A DNA stretch of 64,000 nucleotides from Ilyonectria destructans (lineage: Eukaryota; Ascomycota; Sordariomycetes; Hypocreales; Nectriaceae), in assembly GCA_020740775.1 (NCBI GenBank), contig JAHEWK010000008.1, forward strand, positions 248,001 to 312,000. The letters are read 5' to 3'. Below, in pieces: positions 24,191-35,749 of the stretch. Each line of letters starts with the position of its first letter. The stretch's first letter is position 1. A program made the translations under genes and the position numbers. Under the pieces are notes generated by a model. It was not told where the DNA came from, did no database searches, and saw only the letters and a list, made by a program, of their open reading frames with translations.

Positions 24191-25770
24191 ATGGACGCCG
24201 CAATCGAGCGTCTGCAAGACGCCGTCGTCGACGGCCGCGCAGAAACACTGCGCTTCCGCCAGAACCTGATGCACGCGCTGCACCTGGCCCTGCGCACCAA
24301 CGCCGCCGACATCTGCGCCGCCATGACCAAAGACACGGGCGCCTCGGCCGCCGAGGTCGACGCCGAGTTCTTCCTCGCCATGGAGGCTGTCCGCCACTTC
24401 TACGACGGGCTCGACTTCCAGAAGTCTCTCGAGGACGAGTACTCGGTGGCCCGCGGCAAAGACAATGCTGGCCGCCGCGTGGGCTACGGGCTCGTGGTGT
24501 TGCGGCCGACCAGCCATACGCGATTCTTCTCCATTGTCAGCCCGCTGGCAGCGGCTTTGTCGGCGGCATGCTGTGTTGCTCTCGAGGTTTGTTTTGCATA
24601 CGACAAGAATTACTACAATTCAGATGCTAATTAGTTCCGCAGCTGCAAGAGAGCCTCCTGAACCTCGACGCTACGCTCCGCCAGATCCTCCCCAAGGCGC
24701 TGGACCAAAACGTCTTCTGCATCACAAACACAATCTCCGACCCCAAGATCCTCTCCTCGGCCATCCTCGTCGACCAGACGAGCGTCTCCAGCTCCGACAG
24801 CCTGACGACGCAGCTGCGGTCCGCGAACCAGCACCGCGCCATCGCCATCGTCGACCGCACCGCCGACCTCGACGCCGCAGCCAAGGCCATCACGGCCGCG
24901 CGCTTCAGCTTCGGCGGCATGTCTCCGTACGCACCCGATCTCGTCCTGGTAAACGAGTACGTCAAGAAGGACTTCTTCGAGGCCTGCTCGCGCTATGCGA
25001 CGCTGTCGTTTGCGCGCGAGACATCGATCAAGCGGGTTGACGGGAACCGCACCGAGGCTTCGAGGAGGGCGATCCGGGAGGCCGAGGAGAAGAGAGTGGC
25101 CACGAGCTTTGGGTCGAGCGACTTTAAGCTGGTTGATATCAAGGACAGGTGAGATTGACCCGAGTATCACAAAGCCGGATATACGTGCTAACTGCTCTCC
25201 AGAGATGCCACCATCGCCAATATCAAGGTCAACGGCCGCTTCCTCCCCATCATCACCTGCACCAGCCTCCTCGACGCCGCCTACAACCACACCCAGGCGG
25301 CCAACCAGCCTCTGCTCGCCGCCTACATCTTCGCCGCCAACGACGCCGCAAAGTATCTCTCACAGCAAACGCCCGCCCACGTCTCGTGCATCAACCAGAT
25401 CCCGCGGCACCTGCTCGTCGGCCCAGCCGCGCCCACATCTCACGAGCCAGATCTTCACCACCGCTACAGCGCGGCCATGTTCTCCGTCCCGCGGCCGCAG
25501 TTCGTCGAGCCACAGCCCGATGCCTTTACGCACGTCGAGAAGCTACTAGACGGCGATGTGGTGGGAGTGACGACGCAGTCGGTGCGCGCGCTGGCGACCA
25601 AGCCGCTCTCGCCCACCGGCCAACCACCCAACGACTACCTGGGCTTCTTCGAAGCGAGTTTCTTTACGGGCTTCGGCATCACGCTCTCGGTGGTGCTACC
25701 GCTGGTAGGCTACGGGACGTATTTCCTAGGGAGACGGGGACTAGAGTATGCGCTGAGAATGCGGGCTTGA
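24191..25770 (+). CDS. aldehyde dehydrogenase-like protein without catalytic cysteine, C-terminal membrane anchor
   Basis: ALDH-superfamily protein of 489 residues. Exons are 24191-24586, 24643-25148 and 25203-25770; introns of 56 and 54 bases are in phase. The N-terminal helical region (ERLQDAVVDGRAETLRFRQ) and ITAARFSFGG...APDLVLVNEYVK align with fatty-aldehyde dehydrogenases. Where active enzymes have G-Q-x-C followed by APDYVL, this protein has GGMSPYAPDLVL, with Ser226 in the Cys position. The ELGGK segment carrying the general-base Glu is also not recognisable. The C-terminus has a Phe/Leu-rich hydrophobic helix (ITLSVVLPLVGYGTYFL, about 460-478) followed by basic residues, like a tail anchor. 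It is therefore probably a non-catalytic, membrane-bound relative. The next gene, on the same strand, is a LigB-type dioxygenase. Confidence 0.85.
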
Positions 25771-26634
25771 AGGGGAGCGGTTGTGCTCCCGTGTGTATTT
25801 ACCGATATCCATCCACCGTGGCCAGATGCCGAAAGTTGTCTTGTTTTTGGAGAGTAAACAACCCATTCCAGTCTTCTTAGTGTTGTATTCTACATAGGAA
25901 CCACGAAATCTAGTTCCCTTTTCGTCTATGAACCCCACGCTGCACCTAGTTCGGCACATATCATCTCATGTGCAATACATGCTCAACTCCAGCCTAAACA
26001 CGCCACATCACCTTCTCCAACATCTCCAAACATGTCAAACCTGTCCAACATGCCACATCTCCAAATCTCAGCTCCCGACTACAACCAAGCCCTGTGTGGT
26101 CGCTCCGCCGCCCACTCACAGCGAAGCTATACCCACACCACCCAGCGCCCGGCCGCGCACTAACGCAGTGGCCCCCTAGTCCAAATTTGCGGGGGTCGGA
26201 AAGTGGAGGGCCGGGGCTTGCGTGCCGGGCCGGCCCCACCCAATCCGAGGGATCCCCGGATTATACCAGTAAATCCCGAGTGACCAAAAGCGGGAGAGAA
26301 TTCCCCCACAAGCGGCAGCTGAGGGGCGGATGGGAGCAGGGGGCCTGTTAATGGGGGAGATAGCGATGGTGGTTCCATAATTATACCTGTGATTATTGAA
26401 GACCACGTCCGCGGCAGCTCGCAATTTGTTGCATCATATCTCCGGCTGTACTAGTAAAGGACGAAGTCGACGCCGTTGTTGTCGTCGTCATCATCACCCT
26501 TCTCGTTCAGAAGTTTGGGTGAAGTAAATAGCCTGATACCCATTCGTCTTTTACCCTTTTGTCCCTCGATTCTGGACTCCCCTCAGCCACACAGCTCTTG
26601 ATACCCCAAATTCCTCATCCCATCATCCTCCACA
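25771..26634. promoter_or_regulatory. upstream region of the LigB-type dioxygenase gene
   Basis: 864 bases without a gene. AT-rich 3' flank of the ALDH-like gene, then a GC-rich block (26140-26360) and a CT-rich leader just before the ATG at 26635. Confidence 0.45.
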
Positions 26635-27664
26635 ATGGCAGTCGGCAGCAAAGAAGAACCCATGAATCCCGTCCACCTGTATGCTCATGGCAGCACCATG
26701 ATGCTGGGCGAGGAGCACGACTCGGGCAACTACTGGAAGAAGTGCGGCGAGGAGGCGCTCGCAAACGGGGTCGAGCACGTTGTCGTCATGGTAAGTTCTT
26801 GTCGCCTCGTGATGCCCTCACTCTTCACTCCCACTCATATGGGCCAACCCAGCTAACCCTCGTAACCAGGGCGCACACTGGGCTACATCCACGCCCAACA
26901 CCATCCTCATCTCTGCCAACCCCAACCCTGGCAAATCCCCCGTCGCCTACGTCCACCCGTCCAAGTACATCGACTACAAGCTCAACCCCGACGTCGACTA
27001 CGTCCCGACTATCCAGGCGCATCTCGCGGCCGCGGGGATCGACTCGCAGCCCGCGCCAACCTTCGACTGGATTCACGACACGTACCTCATCCTCATCCGC
27101 ATGTTCCCCAACGGCTGCCCGCCCACGACGCTCCTCAGCATGAACCACACGTACGACCCGCACTTCCACGTCGCCGTCGGCGCCGCCCTCCGGCCGCTGC
27201 GGGCCCGGTCCCGCCGCACCCTCTTCATCGGCTCCGGCGGCTCCGTCCACAACCTCTACCGCAACGTCTGGGGCCCCATGATCCGCTACCGCGACAACCT
27301 CGCCCAGCCCACGCCGCCCGAGGCTTGGGCCCTCGACTTCCGCCAGGAGGTCATTGACCTGGTGTGCTGCGCGTATGAGGACGACGTGTCCGCCGACCGC
27401 GCCGTCTACGGCAAGGCCATCCGGGGCAAGAAGCCCTGCGGCGGCCCTCTGCTGCGCCGCAAGGCCACGAGCTTGATGAAGCACCCTCGTTATCGCGATG
27501 CCCACGCCACCGATGATCACTTCATGGCCACCATGTTTGTGGCTGGTCTGTGTGGTGGCCGTGGCGACGAGGGCATGAAGGGCGAGATGGGCGCCGAGGA
27601 CTGGGAGTTGACCAACATGTGCAATTCGCAATTCACCATCGGTAGCTGGGTCGTGGCCAAGTAG
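26635..27664 (+). CDS. LigB-type extradiol ring-cleavage dioxygenase (DODA/YgiD-like)
   Basis: Predicted metal-dependent dioxygenase of 316 residues in the class III extradiol family, which opens catechol rings next to the hydroxyls. Its closest known relatives are the DOPA 4,5-dioxygenase/YgiD type. Exons 26635-26790 and 26870-27664 flank a 79-base intron (GTAAGT, CTAACC branch site, CCAG). Candidate metal and catalytic histidines are visible: His18 in YAHGS, His55 in GAHWAT, His179 in GSGGSVHNL and His269 in DDHFMAT, with WIHDTYLIL (His121) between them. No signal peptide. Fungal YgiD-like proteins are common and their substrates are largely uncharacterised, so DOPA as substrate is only a guess. 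Confidence 0.88.
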
Positions 27665-28002
27665 AAGAGAGAACTGTGTTGTCCGGGTTAGCGCAAGTGA
27701 GGATGATGATGAAGACACAATGTCAACCGAAATGTCGAGAGAGATGTGAGGGAATGGTGAGATTGAATGCTGTTGATGGTCGTCTTGTTTGTAAGACGGT
27801 ATGCATCTCTGTTCGTGCTCTATACACGCAAAGGCAATGCCATCGTGCTGCCTTCTTGTTGAATAATCCCATAAGTAACCCAAATAAATCAAGTCAATAT
27901 CGCCGTCTTTCTGTTCCATGCCACCCATCATGCGCCGCGAGTAATAATAACTGTCCATCACCGCCAAAGACTCCACGCCCAAAGTGTCTAGAAAAACCCA
28001 TA
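27665..28002. other. convergent intergenic region
   Basis: 338 bases between the LigB-type gene (plus) and the Med5 gene (minus); AT-rich, no gene seen. Confidence 0.6.
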
Positions 28003-31000
28003 CTATGTTAGGTCCATGCCTTCCCACTCAAAGTCGACCATGTCCGCCGTATCGAGGCCACCGAACAAGTCTGCGTCTCCCGAAGTATCCAGGCCGCCTC
28101 CGCTGACGACCGATCCGCCAAGACCCAAGTCTGATCCTACGCCAGCCATACTCATATCCAAGCCCATGGGGTCCGTCGACATGCCATCGGCCTGGACACC
28201 GGCCGCAGCAGCCATTGCATCTCCAAGGGCCGTCGTTTCGTCGTTCAGAGTGAGCGACATGTCTGCAGCCTGGAGCATTGCTTGTGCCTGTGGCATCACC
28301 ATCTGCGCCTCGACTCGTCGGTGAAGGCGCACAACGATCTCAGCCAACATCGGGTCCTGCTTCTGGATCTTCTTGCAGGCTTCAGCAGCACCCTTGAGGA
28401 GCTCTCGAAGGGTTCGCCTGCGCTGCATCGGTGGAGGCATATTGCCATTCGCATCAAGCATACCGATGTTGCCATGGCTGTCCTTCACTACATCCGGTGC
28501 ACAAATGATGGCTGTGGTCACGTCGTACACCAAACTGGCACTGCCGGCCTCAGACTGCTGTCTCACTTCCTCCAACAACACACGAAGGAGCCTCTTGGGA
28601 CCTAGGAATTGGAGTCCAACCAGCACCTGTCGATGAGTGTAGGAGGTCGGCATGTTCATCTCCGGATGCATACTCCACTGGGTAAGCCCCTGAACCGTGT
28701 GCTTGATCGCACTGGTAAGCCCGCTGCTAGGGGTCGTGGTCCAAGACTCCAGCTCGTTGTGGTCTGCACCTCCCGTACGCCGTGACAGCGGTATGCTGTC
28801 CTTCAGTACTCTAAGGAGCGGTTCGATGTCCTCATTCCTAGGGTCCCGGCGCTGGTACATACGAAGGGCGTGCTCCAACGGCTTTGCGACGAGGTTCTTG
28901 ACTGATGAGAGCATTGTGCTTGCTTCGCCTGAGATAGAGCTAGGCAGAAGAATCAGTTGTAGGATCTTGATGATCGACTTCTGCTCCTTTTGGTCAACCC
29001 AGAGGTAGTCTCCCAAGAACCGGATGGCCGGCACCAGGGATGGCAACAAGAAGGTATCCACCAAGTCTGTTACGCATTAGCTTATCGCGTCTACTGGAAT
29101 CAACCAAAGACTCACATTCGATGCCTCCCTTAAGGCTCTCGTCGTTGAGATAGCCGTGCGTATATGCCACCACCATGTTTTGGAACAGAGGCGCCACCAG
29201 GAGGTAAAAGTCCTGTGGCGGGCAAGACGACATCAACTCGTCGCTGAGGCCACTGCCTTCCGTGTCAAAGAGACCGTGGATCCATCCATTCATGTGCACA
29301 TTCTCCTGCTCCGTTAGTTCATCGTTTTGCCGGCTGATGTGGCCTCGGGCCAGAATCTTGGCCACGCATGAATCTTGAGACTGGATTCCCATATCTGCCG
29401 CCGTCAGGTTATAGCGGTATGCGAAAGCCAGAACCAGGAGGAGAATAGACCCGAACTCTTCATACACCGGCTGGTACTCGCCTTGATCCTCCTCGTCTGA
29501 CCAGTTGTCCAACAGCGTGCACAGTGGTTCCAGAATCGTCGGCAGCTTCTCAAACAACAATATCACATCCAGAGACAAGGGCTTCTGAGCCAATTGCCCG
29601 CAAAGTATCTTGAGAGACATAGTCTCTTTGCTGTTGCACAATTGGCGCAAAACCTGGTCGTTTTAGTATTGACATCCAAAACTCGCAACGAACATGAACA
29701 TACCTCAATGAGTGCCTGGCAAACTGCACCGACATTGCCGTCCATCTTGTCGAGCTCACGAACCAGTCCCTGGATCTTCTCAGTGTCGGAGAGGCAGTTT
29801 TGTACCAGCTTGTCCTTCGAGTATTTTTCTAGGGATGGCTCGTAAGACATGGAAATCTCTCCAAGGATCCTCTCTACATGCTCCCGTTGCACCAGCCCGT
29901 GAAGGACGCATGCAGCACAGAATTCCTCCCTAACACTCTCGGTGTATGGGTTGTTATTCCGAGACTCATCAAACATCAGCGAGGCCGTGGGGAATATGCT
30001 AGTATCCACGTGGCTAAGGGCCTGGGTGATGAAAGACTCGGCCGATGTACCAGAGAATTCAGGAGGGCAAAGCTGATACAGAAGCAGGGGAACTTTGTTA
30101 ATCAGGTATGATCGAAGGAGATGGGCGTCCTTTTGTCCCTCGTTGCGGAATACGGCGTTGGCCAGGATGTCAAAAGAAGCCAGGATTAGGTCAATGGCGC
30201 TAGATTGGACGTCTCCCTGTACGTATGGTTAGAGACGAATAAAGCCAAATCTGAAACGCACATACCTGATATCTGTTGTTCATGTATGAGAAGAGCGCAT
30301 TGTCGTCTATCAAAGGCCGTGCTGAAAGCTACAGAGGTGTCAGCGGGTTTGGAGAAGTGGAACAGGTGACTTGTACTTACGGAAGCATTTAGGTAGATGT
30401 ACAGTCCTGCTCGAGTGTTGGTGATGGGGATCTCAGCCACGGCGAAGTTTTCGAGGCCAACTGTGGACTCAAGGAGGTCATCCATAGCGGTGTTGGTGAC
30501 CTGTTTCTTCTTATCACCGGGATCGAGGTTGGCAAGGGTTTCCGTTCGGAAGAGTTCTAGCTTCTCGGTGAGTTCGGGGACAAGCTGCAAGGTTGGCACA
30601 AAGCTGGCTAGGCTTGCCGAGAGCTCTTTTCGAATGTCTAAGGAACAATTAGCATCTACCATCGGGTATGAAGTGGACTCGGCTAAAGTACCTTTAGCAA
30701 ATGGCTTGCTAACAGCTTTCACAAGAATTTCGTTTTCACAGAGACGCAGAAGCAGAGCTACCAGGGCAGCGCGCGCAGACTCCATATCCCCTCGGGCCTT
30801 GGAGGTCGCTAGGTGCTCCATGACATCGGCTGCAAATGCAGTTGACGCTGATGTAAACAAGGCCATCCACTTAGAAATGACCTTGACTACCTCCAAGGCT
30901 GTCCTTGAGTCCGGAATGGCCTTGCCTTGGACAACGGACTTGGTGAGGCTGTAGAAAATGACCTCCTCGGCCCAGTATGAGCTCTCCCATCGGATAATAG

Positions 31001-31388
31001 ACGTCCTAGCGGCCTTCTCCTTGTCTTTGTGTTCTTCAGAACCGTCGGGCTGCGGTTGGCCCTGTGGCTGCGACTTTGCCTGCGCATGAGAGGACGAGTA
31101 CTTAAAGAGCGCCTTCAGGATGGAGGGCGTGTCGACGTAGCCCAGCTGGGTGAGAACCTGGAGGTAGGGGGGGATCCGCGGGTCGAGGCTGTCGTGGTTG
31201 GAGGGCTGCGGCCGGAGGAAGAAGTCGGCGATGGCAGAGGGCGGCAGCGGGTGCTTGGGATGGACGAGTTTGACAAAGGCCTCGAAGCGATCCGTCTCGA
31301 GGCGCTGGGCGATGCAACGTTCGACAAACTCGGCCCAGTAGCTGAGGGCCGCCCGCAATGCGCCGCCGGCCACGGCTTGTCCGTCCAT
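28003..31388 (-). CDS. NUT1: Mediator complex subunit 5 (Med5/Nut1)
   Basis: Tail-module Mediator subunit of 1043 residues, linking activators to RNA polymerase II. Six exons: 31388-30692, 30637-30381, 30328-30266, 30216-29704, 29653-29116 and 29066-28003. Introns are 49-54 bases, all with GTRNGT-like donors and matching phase. Exon 3 is only 63 bases and is needed to keep the frame (it encodes LSARPLIDDNALFSYMNNRY). The protein is almost entirely helical. Family landmarks are the N-terminal ALSYWAEFVERCIAQRLE, the central TALEVVKVISKWMALF, a DKMDGNVGAVCQALIEV helix and the acidic tail MVDFEWEGMDL at the stop. Two introns are length-divisible by three and stop-free, so an unspliced frame looks open; the spliced version fits the family better. 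Confidence 0.87.
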
Positions 31389-32150
31389 GGCTCACGGGGC
31401 TATTATTCGATACGTAGCGGTAGATGGAGATGATTGAAATCTAGACTCGTAGGAGGCGGTTGTGGAGAGCGAGGGAGACGGTTCGATCGTGTGTCGTCGT
31501 CGTGGTTCGCGTCGGTCGGTTCGCAGGAGCACGGGCAAGAGAATGGCAGTGCAGAACTGTGCTACTGGCCGTGGCCAAATGATTCCTCGGCGTCAATGTG
31601 TATACCAGGAAATACAAATGTCTAATCGCGCTGAATCACGGCTCTCGGAGGCGAGAGTGCGCGCTGTGGAAGCTTGATTCGGCCGGGTCGCTCGAGCTTG
31701 GGTCCCAGCCTTGCAGATGGAGAGACGCATCTCGCACCTTTCAGGGTGGTGGACTAATAGTGGTGGGCCGCCTGGAAAGCGGAGCGGCTGAATTCCGCAC
31801 CGCGGGGGGGAGTGGGGAGTAGGACATAGAGGTAGCTAAAATACTATCGAACTTGCACATGGCTCTTAAAGGTTCGAGAAAATTGGGAAAATGTGTTAAG
31901 TTGTCGACTTGGGTTTTGCTATAGAGATTGAGCGTCATTGCCTTGAATTTGCTTCAGGGTCCGAAGACAAGGCATTTTCTACGCCTGGTCGGCAACCGTT
32001 GGAATATATCCGACACTATCAAGTATATTAAACGGCCAGACGAATTGCTTCATATCAAGATAATACCAATACAATTTTGTACACGCATAAATAGACATGA
32101 AGCATGACCTTGATGGGTTCGCTCACCTAGGGTGGACAAAAACTAGAACC
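31389..32150. promoter_or_regulatory. Med5 promoter and 3' flank of the short-chain dehydrogenase
   Basis: 762 bases without a gene; becomes AT-rich towards 32000-32100. Confidence 0.45.
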
Positions 32151-33279
32151 CTAGATGATATCCTTCACACCAGGCTCAACACCTTCAAGAATCTCCATCA
32201 ACTCCTCCCAAACCTTACTAGTCAACTTCTCTCCCTCCTCCCCCTTCATGCTATTCGGCCAAACATACAAGCGACAATCAGCCATCCAATTCGCATGCGT
32301 CTCCTCGCCCGCCACCGCCGCCGCCACGAGCGTCCGCGAGCCCATTTCTGCCGTCCGCGCCATGAGCATGTTGAACGCCTTCACGGCTAGGTTAAGCGGA
32401 AACGGCGAACTTCGATACAGTTCGGTCCGGCAGAGACCAGGCGTCACTCCGTTGATGATGATGTGACCCTTTCCCGATGCGTCGACGGCCTCGCCTAGGC
32501 GCTTCATGGCCATGAGCTGAAGGAGCTTAGTTACGCAGTACCGGTTTATTACGCTCGGATCAGCGTCTAGTTCTTGGAAGATGTGGTCTGCTTTAGCCTC
32601 GGGAAACTGGGCCTGATGTTCTATCATGGTTAGAACTACTCTTCGCGATTCGGGGAAGCAAGGAGGTACGAGCCAGAAATGCGCCATCGGAAGCCACAAC
32701 GGTGAGCCGCGGCGTGACGTTAAACTTCGCTGCGGTGCGGCGCAAACTAGGCAATACCAGGATGGAAAGCAAGCATGTATAGATGACATTCACGAGCAAG
32801 TGAAGCTCATGTCCTTCGACCATCTCCTTCTGGAAGGAGAGCAAGCTAGCATTGTTTAGCAGCACATCAACACGGTCAAGCTTATCAACACGAGCTGCAA
32901 ACTCGCGGACGCTGTCTGACGAGGAGAGATCCAGGTGCCAGACTTCCACAACGCCTTGTCGTTGGGTTGATGCTTCAATATCTTGTCGCGCCTTCTCGCC
33001 ACTATCAATTCGGCGGCATGCGAGGATCACCTTTGAGGCACCGAGCCGCACAAAATGCCGTGCTGCTTCACAGCCAAGACCTGCCGACACAAAGTTAGCA
33101 CACCGCTACGACTTCTCTTCGGCTCGCCTTGGCTGAACATAGAGAAGTGAATACGGATTAAAAGCGCCGGTGCCCGTACCGACATTGGCCCCAGTGACGA
33201 TAATGGTCCTGCCAGAACAGTCCTCGCCAGAGACGGGGAGCGTCATGAACTGGCCACGGAGGAAGCCCCAGAGTGACAT
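32151..33279 (-). CDS. short-chain dehydrogenase/reductase, retinol-dehydrogenase-like
   Basis: NAD(P)-dependent oxidoreductase of 326 residues with unknown substrate. Exons are 33279-33180, 33080-32670 and 32620-32151. The first intron (99 bases) interrupts the cofactor motif, so only splicing restores TGANVGLG; the second (49 bases) joins GAFLA to QHQAQ. Visible motifs are IIVTGANVGLG (cofactor loop), a VILACRR segment favouring NADP, the LDLSS Asp, NNAS, the catalytic VVASD serine and NRYCVTK (YxxxK). TPGLCRTELYRS follows the PG motif. It stands alone between Med5 and a degenerate-looking AT-rich stretch; similar genes often sit in secondary-metabolite clusters, but no such neighbours are present here. 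Confidence 0.88.
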
Positions 33280-34573
33280 GATGATGGCACTATGGCAATA
33301 TCAGGTTCGAGAAAATATTGAATAATCCGAATGGAGGTGAAGCAAAAGGCGAGTCTGGAATTTGTGCCAACAACTGTCTATCGCTTTCGCGTTGGTGATG
33401 TTAATGTGCAAGCAACCTTGTTGTCCCATGAGCAACGGAATTAAATCACACTGTTTCACGTGGTCGGGGCGGGGATGGGAGCATTTCCACTTACGGTCAC
33501 TTTGGAGCAACAGCGCCACAAACCAACATTTAATTAACTTCACCTTTCATTCAAGTCCGAGCTGTGGTAAACAAATGCCTAGAAAAATAAGCATGGGGCT
33601 GATTAACTGCATCGCTGTCCAGCACTTTCTGATGTGTTAAAAATATTCAAACATCTGACAACTATATTGTATTATTAGCCAACCACTGTCTAGGGTGTCT
33701 ATACTGGCTCTCTTGGTGAGAATTAAACAGGCGCGTTCGCTACCAACACGGACTTACACTGTAAATTTCTCCTAAGCGTTTGCATCGCCATTGAAGCAAA
33801 GGGGAAATTCGTCGGTGTTAATCGCTCCGTATGCTATCCCGTTTATCCCTATGGCTAATGATGATCGTGCGAAAGTTTACCAGGGAAATATTCTGCTGAC
33901 TGCTTTCTGCCTTTCTCCCAATTCCGACTTCACTGCATCTCTTGCTCCATTAACCTGATAGGATTGCACTTTTACCAACCTACTTTTCCTTCAATCTTGT
34001 TAAACACAACATAAACAATTCTCATCGGAGAATCCCAAGATGATCTTCAATGTGATATACCGTAAACCGCAGAACAAGGAACCCAGTACGTCACGGCACC
34101 CATCGTATTATCTTTCTTCTCCGAATCCATTGCTTGCTTTATCGAAGAAATAAAATCTCAAAATTGACATTCACTAGCCCGCGCTAGATGACCTTGAGAC
34201 GGGTGCGTCAGGGTCGAAATCAACATTGTTTCCTTTTAGGTACGTGCGACTTGCCGTTATTTTTTGGTGAGCGATGTCCGACAAGCGTTTAATGACATCA
34301 CTTTCAACCAACACTTCTTTCTTCATCCTCTCCATAAAGCGTCTACGGCCAGTGTTTCTCACAATCTGACTAGTAAGGGCGTTCGAATAATTTTGATTAA
34401 TTAACGTACAATCTATGGTACGACGAAAAACAAGCCCGAAGGAAAAAGGTGCCAGTTCCTGGTATCAGATATCTACCCATGCCATTGAATCATTCCACCA
34501 GATGAACAACCAAGCCCGCAACGCTACGACGCATTAAAAAGATATGAGAAACCCGCACTCTGGGTGGTGTTGA
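33280..34573. other. AT-rich intergenic region with exon-like remnants
   Basis: 1.3 kb, clearly more AT-rich than the flanks. A short plus-strand frame starts at 34040 (MIFNVIYRKPQNKEP) and ends in a GTACGT donor, but the next acceptor leads to an immediate stop. On the minus strand 34335-34174 encodes about 53 residues (MERMKKEVLVESDVIKRLSD at its start). Both may be relics; neither is supported as a gene. Confidence 0.4.
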
Positions 34574-35749
34574 TTATTTCTCAAAGGTCGTGGTCATGGT
34601 GCGCTTGCCGGCAGCCCAGAGGTGCGCATAGTCGGTGCCCAGATACCGTCCCTTCACGAACCAGACGAGGAAGCTGAACAGCTTAAAGGTGCCCATCTGG
34701 CCAGTGCCACGGCTGCGACCCAGCGTGACAGCAAACATGGGCTTCTCGGAGGCCTCGTACTGGGGCACGGCAGAGCCGTCGATGTACAGCGGCAGAGCCT
34801 TAATCAAGTGTCGGGACTGCGCTTCGGCGTGGGCGGCGGTGCCGGTCTCGAGGCTACCAACGTCACCGATGACGAAGATGTTTTTGTAGCCCTCGGCCTG
34901 GAGGGAGCTCGTCTGCTTGATGTAGCTCTTGGAGTCGAGCATGCTCTGAGGTGCGAACTCGGTGTTGGGAATGATGCCGGTGGCGGGGAGGTAGGCCTGC
35001 GCCGTGATAGAACGAGTGGAGCCGTCGGCGGCCTTCAGCTCGAGAATGGTGTCGTTGCCCTTGACGGTGACGCTGGCAACAGTCGAGTTGGGGATGAGCT
35101 TCACCTTGAGGCGCTCGAGCTCCGACTTGGTAGCCTTGCGAACGCTGTTGGTGGCGGGAGCAGAGAGGGGCAGGTCCTCAGTGTGGACGAGAATAACCTC
35201 CTTCTTGCCGTGCTGGGAGTACTCGAAGCCCAGCTCACCAGCGGTCTCAGCACCAGTCATGCCGCCACCGGCGATGACGATGGTCTTGGCGTTCTTGATC
35301 TGGTCCTGCAGGCTGTGGAGCTTCTGCTTGGTCTCCTCAGCAGTGGTGAGACCCTTCCAGGGCATGTCGTCGCGGGCACGAGCACCAGTGGCGATGACGA
35401 GGGTATGGTAGTTGATCTCGCGCAAGCCGCCGGCGTTGAGCTCGATGGCAACGGTGTTCGAGGCGGGGTCGAGAGACGAAGCCTTGCCCTGGACGAACTC
35501 AAACTTGCTTGGAGGGTAGTCGGCGAAGGTGGGAGCAAGAGGGATCAGGACCTTGTCGTCGGGGAGCTGGCCGGGGACGACGGCTCGCGGCATGGCGATG
35601 GGCCAGTGGAAGTTGGCATTGGGGGTGACGACGATGATCTTGAGGTTGTCGCGCTTGAGGACGACGTTGACCATGGTCTGGCGGACCAAGGGGATGGCGG
35701 CGGGACCAGAGCCGAGGACGACGATGGTCTTGACGTCTGAAGCAGTCAT
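34574..35749 (-). CDS. AIF/FSP1-like FAD-dependent pyridine nucleotide oxidoreductase
   Basis: Single-exon flavoprotein of 391 residues, similar in layout to AIFM2/FSP1 and AMID proteins, which reduce quinones with NAD(P)H. The N-terminal Rossmann motif IVVLGSGPAAIPLVRQ binds FAD. LVIATGAR is the ATG motif, IVIAGGGMTGAETAGELG is the second dinucleotide fold for NAD(P)H, and IFVIGDVGSLETG is the FAD-ribityl motif. No CxxxxC redox pair is seen, so a thioredoxin-reductase role is unlikely. The C-terminus (LFSFLVWFVKGRYLGTDYA) is hydrophobic and may sit against a membrane. I chose the ATG at 35749, directly before the FAD motif; the open frame upstream has no conserved content. A TATATA element lies about 220 bases further upstream (near 35971). 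Confidence 0.87.
   Translation of the reverse strand: MTASDVKTIVVLGSGPAAIPLVRQTMVNVVLKRDNLKIIVVTPNANFHWPIAMPRAVVPGQLPDDKVLIPLAPTFADYPPSKFEFVQGKASSLDPASNTVAIELNAGGLREINYHTLVIATGARARDDMPWKGLTTAEETKQKLHSLQDQIKNAKTIVIAGGGMTGAETAGELGFEYSQHGKKEVILVHTEDLPLSAPATNSVRKATKSELERLKVKLIPNSTVASVTVKGNDTILELKAADGSTRSITAQAYLPATGIIPNTEFAPQSMLDSKSYIKQTSSLQAEGYKNIFVIGDVGSLETGTAAHAEAQSRHLIKALPLYIDGSAVPQYEASEKPMFAVTLGRSRGTGQMGTFKLFSFLVWFVKGRYLGTDYAHLWAAGKRTMTTTFEK

Noticed and set aside
26825..28027. 400-codon frame on the minus strand
   Set aside because: Antisense to the LigB-type dioxygenase exon 2; composition (Val/Gly/Asp-rich) is typical of a complement of GC-biased codons.
34622..35740. 372-codon frame on the plus strand
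   Set aside because: It is the antisense shadow of the AIF-like gene, whose FAD and NAD motifs are clear on the minus strand.
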